The notes under the pieces were generated by a model, which was given only the letters and a program-made list of their open reading frames with translations, was not told the DNA's origin and searched no databases. Made by a program: the position numbers and the translations under genes. This document shows, piece after piece, positions 62,063 through 64,000 of a DNA stretch of 64,000 nt (positions are counted from its first letter, which is position 1; every line of letters starts with the position of its first letter). Source of the DNA: Fibrobacter sp. UWT2 (lineage in GTDB: Bacteria > Fibrobacterota > Fibrobacteria > Fibrobacterales > Fibrobacteraceae); NCBI RefSeq assembly GCF_900142545.1, contig NZ_FRBF01000005.1, positions 124,001 to 188,000 on the forward strand, written 5' to 3'.

Positions 62063-64000
62063 TAAGCGTTACCTCCAAACTTATCGTTATAGAGCTTTTC
62101 CACTTCGGCAAGACGAGCAGCAATATCTTCGTTTTCAGGTTCTTTCTGAGCCAAGTCCTTATAGATTTCGAGAGCCTTTGCATACAGTCCCTGGTCGAAA
62201 TAGATTTCAGCCAAGGTGCGGGTATTCAGGCTATCGTCCAAATCCTGTGCGCCACGATCCAGCGGAGCATCGGGGTCATTAATGAGACCAGCAGAAATTT
62301 CATCGTCGGAATCACCAGACATCAAGAAATCTACACCCTTATTCGAAGGCTTGGTTTCTTCAGTCAAGGAATCGTCGTCCATATCGAACAGACCCTTGAA
62401 GGCACCAGAAACTTCGGATTCCAGGGAATCCAAATCCTGAGCAGGTTCTGCAGCCGGAGCTTCCGGAGCGATATCGGCAGGAGCGGCTTGAGCCGTTTCT
62501 ACTTCGGCGGAGGCAGACTCCCCTTCTACCGGCAGATCGTCCTCTTTTCCGAACAAATTATCAAAAGACTTGTCAAGGTCGCTTTCAATGGCTTCTTCTA
62601 CGTTTTCGGCAGGCGTGTCAAGTGCTTCTTCAATCGGAGCGCCGGTGAGTTCCTGTTCGTTAGATTCAGCCTGCGGTGCCGTTTCGGGCAAATCCAAATC
62701 GTCGTCAGCATCGCCAAACATAGAGGCGAATGCGCCGCCCATTTCCTGAGCCAAGTCCGAAGTTTCAGACTTCACTTCAGGCATTTCCAATTCGGCTTCA
62801 GCCTGATTCACCTGTTCTTCCAGCGAAACGGGAGCTTCGGTTTCCTGCAAGTCAGCAGGAGTTTCCGTCAAAGTTTCTTCGGCAGGTTTTTCTTCGGGCA
62901 GATCATCGTCAGAACCGAAGAGAGAATCAAAGGCGCTGTCTACACTGAAGCTGTTGTCCGATGCGGGAGCTGCTTCAACAGGAGCCTCTTCGACAGCAGG
63001 CTCTTCAGCGGCTGTTTCTTCAGCAACAGTTTCTTCTGCGGCAGGTGCAGCAGGAGCATCGTCAGCGAAGAGATTGTCAATCGGCGATTCAAGAGCCGGA
63101 GCATCATCCACCACCAGTTCTTCTTCAGCAGATTCTTCTGCGGCCGGTTCGTCATCGAGCTTAAAGATATCTTCTTCCGCCGGAGCTTCTTCAGCAGGAA
63201 GTTCAAGAGATTCTTCCGCCGGCAGTTCAAGATCAGCAACGGATTCTTCCGCCGGAGCCTCAGCACTTTCTGCAGGCTTTTCTTCGGGCAGTTCGTCTTC
63301 ACCGAAGATGGAATCAAAAGCGTTGTCGATGGTCGTCGGAGCATCTTCTGCCGGAGCAGTTTCTGCTGCGGGAGCTTCGAGCTCAGCGACTTCAGCCGGA
63401 CTGTCATCGCCCGTCAGGTTCATCTCTGCAGAAGCGGACTTTTCAAACAAGCCACCTTCTTCTTCAGCAGGTTCTGCAGGAGCGGCTTCGAGAGATTCTT
63501 CCGCCGGAAGTTCAAGAGATTCTTCTTGCGGTGCAGCTTCAGCCTGCGGCTTTTCTTCGGGCAATTCGTCTTCGCCAAAGATATCACCGAAGGCATCATC
63601 GATGCTCTGCGGCTTGTCTTCTGCAGGTGCAGAAACTTCAGCAGACTTTTCGAACAGGGAATCGCCATCGTTATCTTCGATCCCTTCGTTCAGCGGGGCT
63701 TCAGCAAGATCTTCGATGGAACCGAAGCTAGACACATCCTGAGGCTTCGCTTCTTCCTGCGGCTTTTCTTCGGGAAGTTCGTCTTCGCCAAAGATGTCGC
63801 CAAAGGCATCGTCGATGCTCTGCGGCTTGTCTTCTACAGAAGCGCTTTCAAACACGGATTCCGCATTGGACTGCGCATTGTCGTCGATGCTTACAGGAAT
63901 ATCTGCAACAGGAGCAGCGCTAGCAAAGGGACTCGTGCTCGTCGTTTCTTCGGGTTCCAAGTCGTCGTCCAGACCGAACATGTCGGACAGGGCAGAAGAA
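62062..64000 (-). CDS. Acidic, intrinsically disordered repeat protein with C-terminal TPR, 5' end outside window
   Basis: At least 639 residues from an ATG at 63981, but the frame stays open to the window edge, so the true start is probably upstream. The sequence is Glu/Ala/Pro/Asp-rich and disordered, punctuated by a short repeated motif. Examples are IDDAFGDIFGEDELPEEKP (twice nearly identical), IDNAFDSIFGEDELPEEKP and VDSAFDSLFGSDDDLPEEKP, with looser copies (GGAFASMFGDADDD, DKSFDNLFGKEDD, SGAFKGLFDMDDD). The last 60 residues form a TPR unit (TRTLAEIYFDQGLYAKALEIYKDLAQKEPENEDIAA in part). It precedes pilT with overlapping codons. The conserved AF..hFG core in each motif suggests a repeated short binding peptide. 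Confidence 0.75.
   Translation of the reverse strand, partial: SSALSDMFGLDDDLEPEETTSTSPFASAAPVADIPVSIDDNAQSNAESVFESASVEDKPQSIDDAFGDIFGEDELPEEKPQEEAKPQDVSSFGSIEDLAEAPLNEGIEDNDGDSLFEKSAEVSAPAEDKPQSIDDAFGDIFGEDELPEEKPQAEAAPQEESLELPAEESLEAAPAEPAEEEGGLFEKSASAEMNLTGDDSPAEVAELEAPAAETAPAEDAPTTIDNAFDSIFGEDELPEEKPAESAEAPAEESVADLELPAEESLELPAEEAPAEEDIFKLDDEPAAEESAEEELVVDDAPALESPIDNLFADDAPAAPAAEETVAEETAAEEPAVEEAPVEAAPASDNSFSVDSAFDSLFGSDDDLPEEKPAEETLTETPADLQETEAPVSLEEQVNQAEAELEMPEVKSETSDLAQEMGGAFASMFGDADDDLDLPETAPQAESNEQELTGAPIEEALDTPAENVEEAIESDLDKSFDNLFGKEDDLPVEGESASAEVETAQAAPADIAPEAPAAEPAQDLDSLESEVSGAFKGLFDMDDDSLTEETKPSNKGVDFLMSGDSDDEISAGLINDPDAPLDRGAQDLDDSLNTRTLAEIYFDQGLYAKALEIYKDLAQKEPENEDIAARLAEVEKLYNDKFGGNA

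Overview
The window looks like a chromosomal segment from a Fibrobacter-like bacterium (phylum Fibrobacterota). This is an inference from gene content: several lipoproteins with Ser/Asn/Glu-rich linkers just after the lipobox Cys, a TonB2-type energy-transduction cluster, a large surface lipoprotein of the cellulose-binding Cthe_2159 type, OmpA with thrombospondin type 3 repeats, and PilT without flagellar genes. Genes are densely packed, with base composition near 50% GC and long runs on the minus strand. No rRNA, tRNA, CRISPR array, prophage or insertion sequence was recognised.

Layout. 1-4.5 kb: 3' part of nadB, a Ser/Thr kinase, a CvpA-like protein, and an MTA/SAH deaminase on the other strand. 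4.6-11.5 kb: a cNMP-binding GGDEF protein, hisD, cimA, a Wzc-type tyrosine kinase and an adenylate kinase. 11.6-19.8 kb: clpC, lolD, lolC/E, a small four-helix-bundle (S23-type) gene between inverted repeat arrays, lysS, an SprT-like protein and a YkgJ-type cysteine-cluster protein. 19.9-22.6 kb: a lipoprotein plus an outer-membrane-type protein. 22.7-28.7 kb (minus): tadA, a lipoprotein, a beta-helix protein, and a motor module made of a long-tailed MotA-like protein, an OmpA/MotB-like protein and two unrecognised helical proteins. 28.8-36.4 kb: tetrapyrrole genes (haem-type radical SAM protein, hemL, hemB, a CbiK-Met8 fusion, a cobA-hemD fusion) with two small lipoproteins between them. 36.4-44.8 kb: a helical protein, an MFS transporter, then TPR-TonB-ExbD-ExbB-TtpC-DUF3450, then an ankyrin lipoprotein. 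44.9-52.2 kb: envelope genes (small barrel, MltD, a 52-residue membrane protein, OmpA-TSP3, SlyD, a lipoprotein). 52.3-58.4 kb: an epimerase, a divergent DnaA, a small helical protein, TrhP and a Wzi-like protein. 58.6-64 kb: a Cthe_2159-like lipoprotein, PilT and an acidic repeat protein that runs off the window.

The most unusual feature is a set of three repeat families, all built on a 7-bp period. Family A (GTAGGAA/GTAGACA) forms 12 arrays, mostly filling the gap between a stop codon and the next start. Family B (TTTGAGGT or GTGAGGT heptamers flanking short hairpins) has hairpin stems that differ between copies yet stay self-complementary. Family C (GACGAGA) occurs inside coding sequence. 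Copies are translated in frame within the two siroheme fusion enzymes, TadA, and the signal peptides of TtpC and the TonB-cluster TPR protein, and they supply the stop codons of several genes.

The second candidate novelty is the proton-motor operon at 22.7-28.2 kb. It resembles the ZorAB core of Zorya defence but carries two unrecognised partners and envelope proteins in place of the Zorya effectors.
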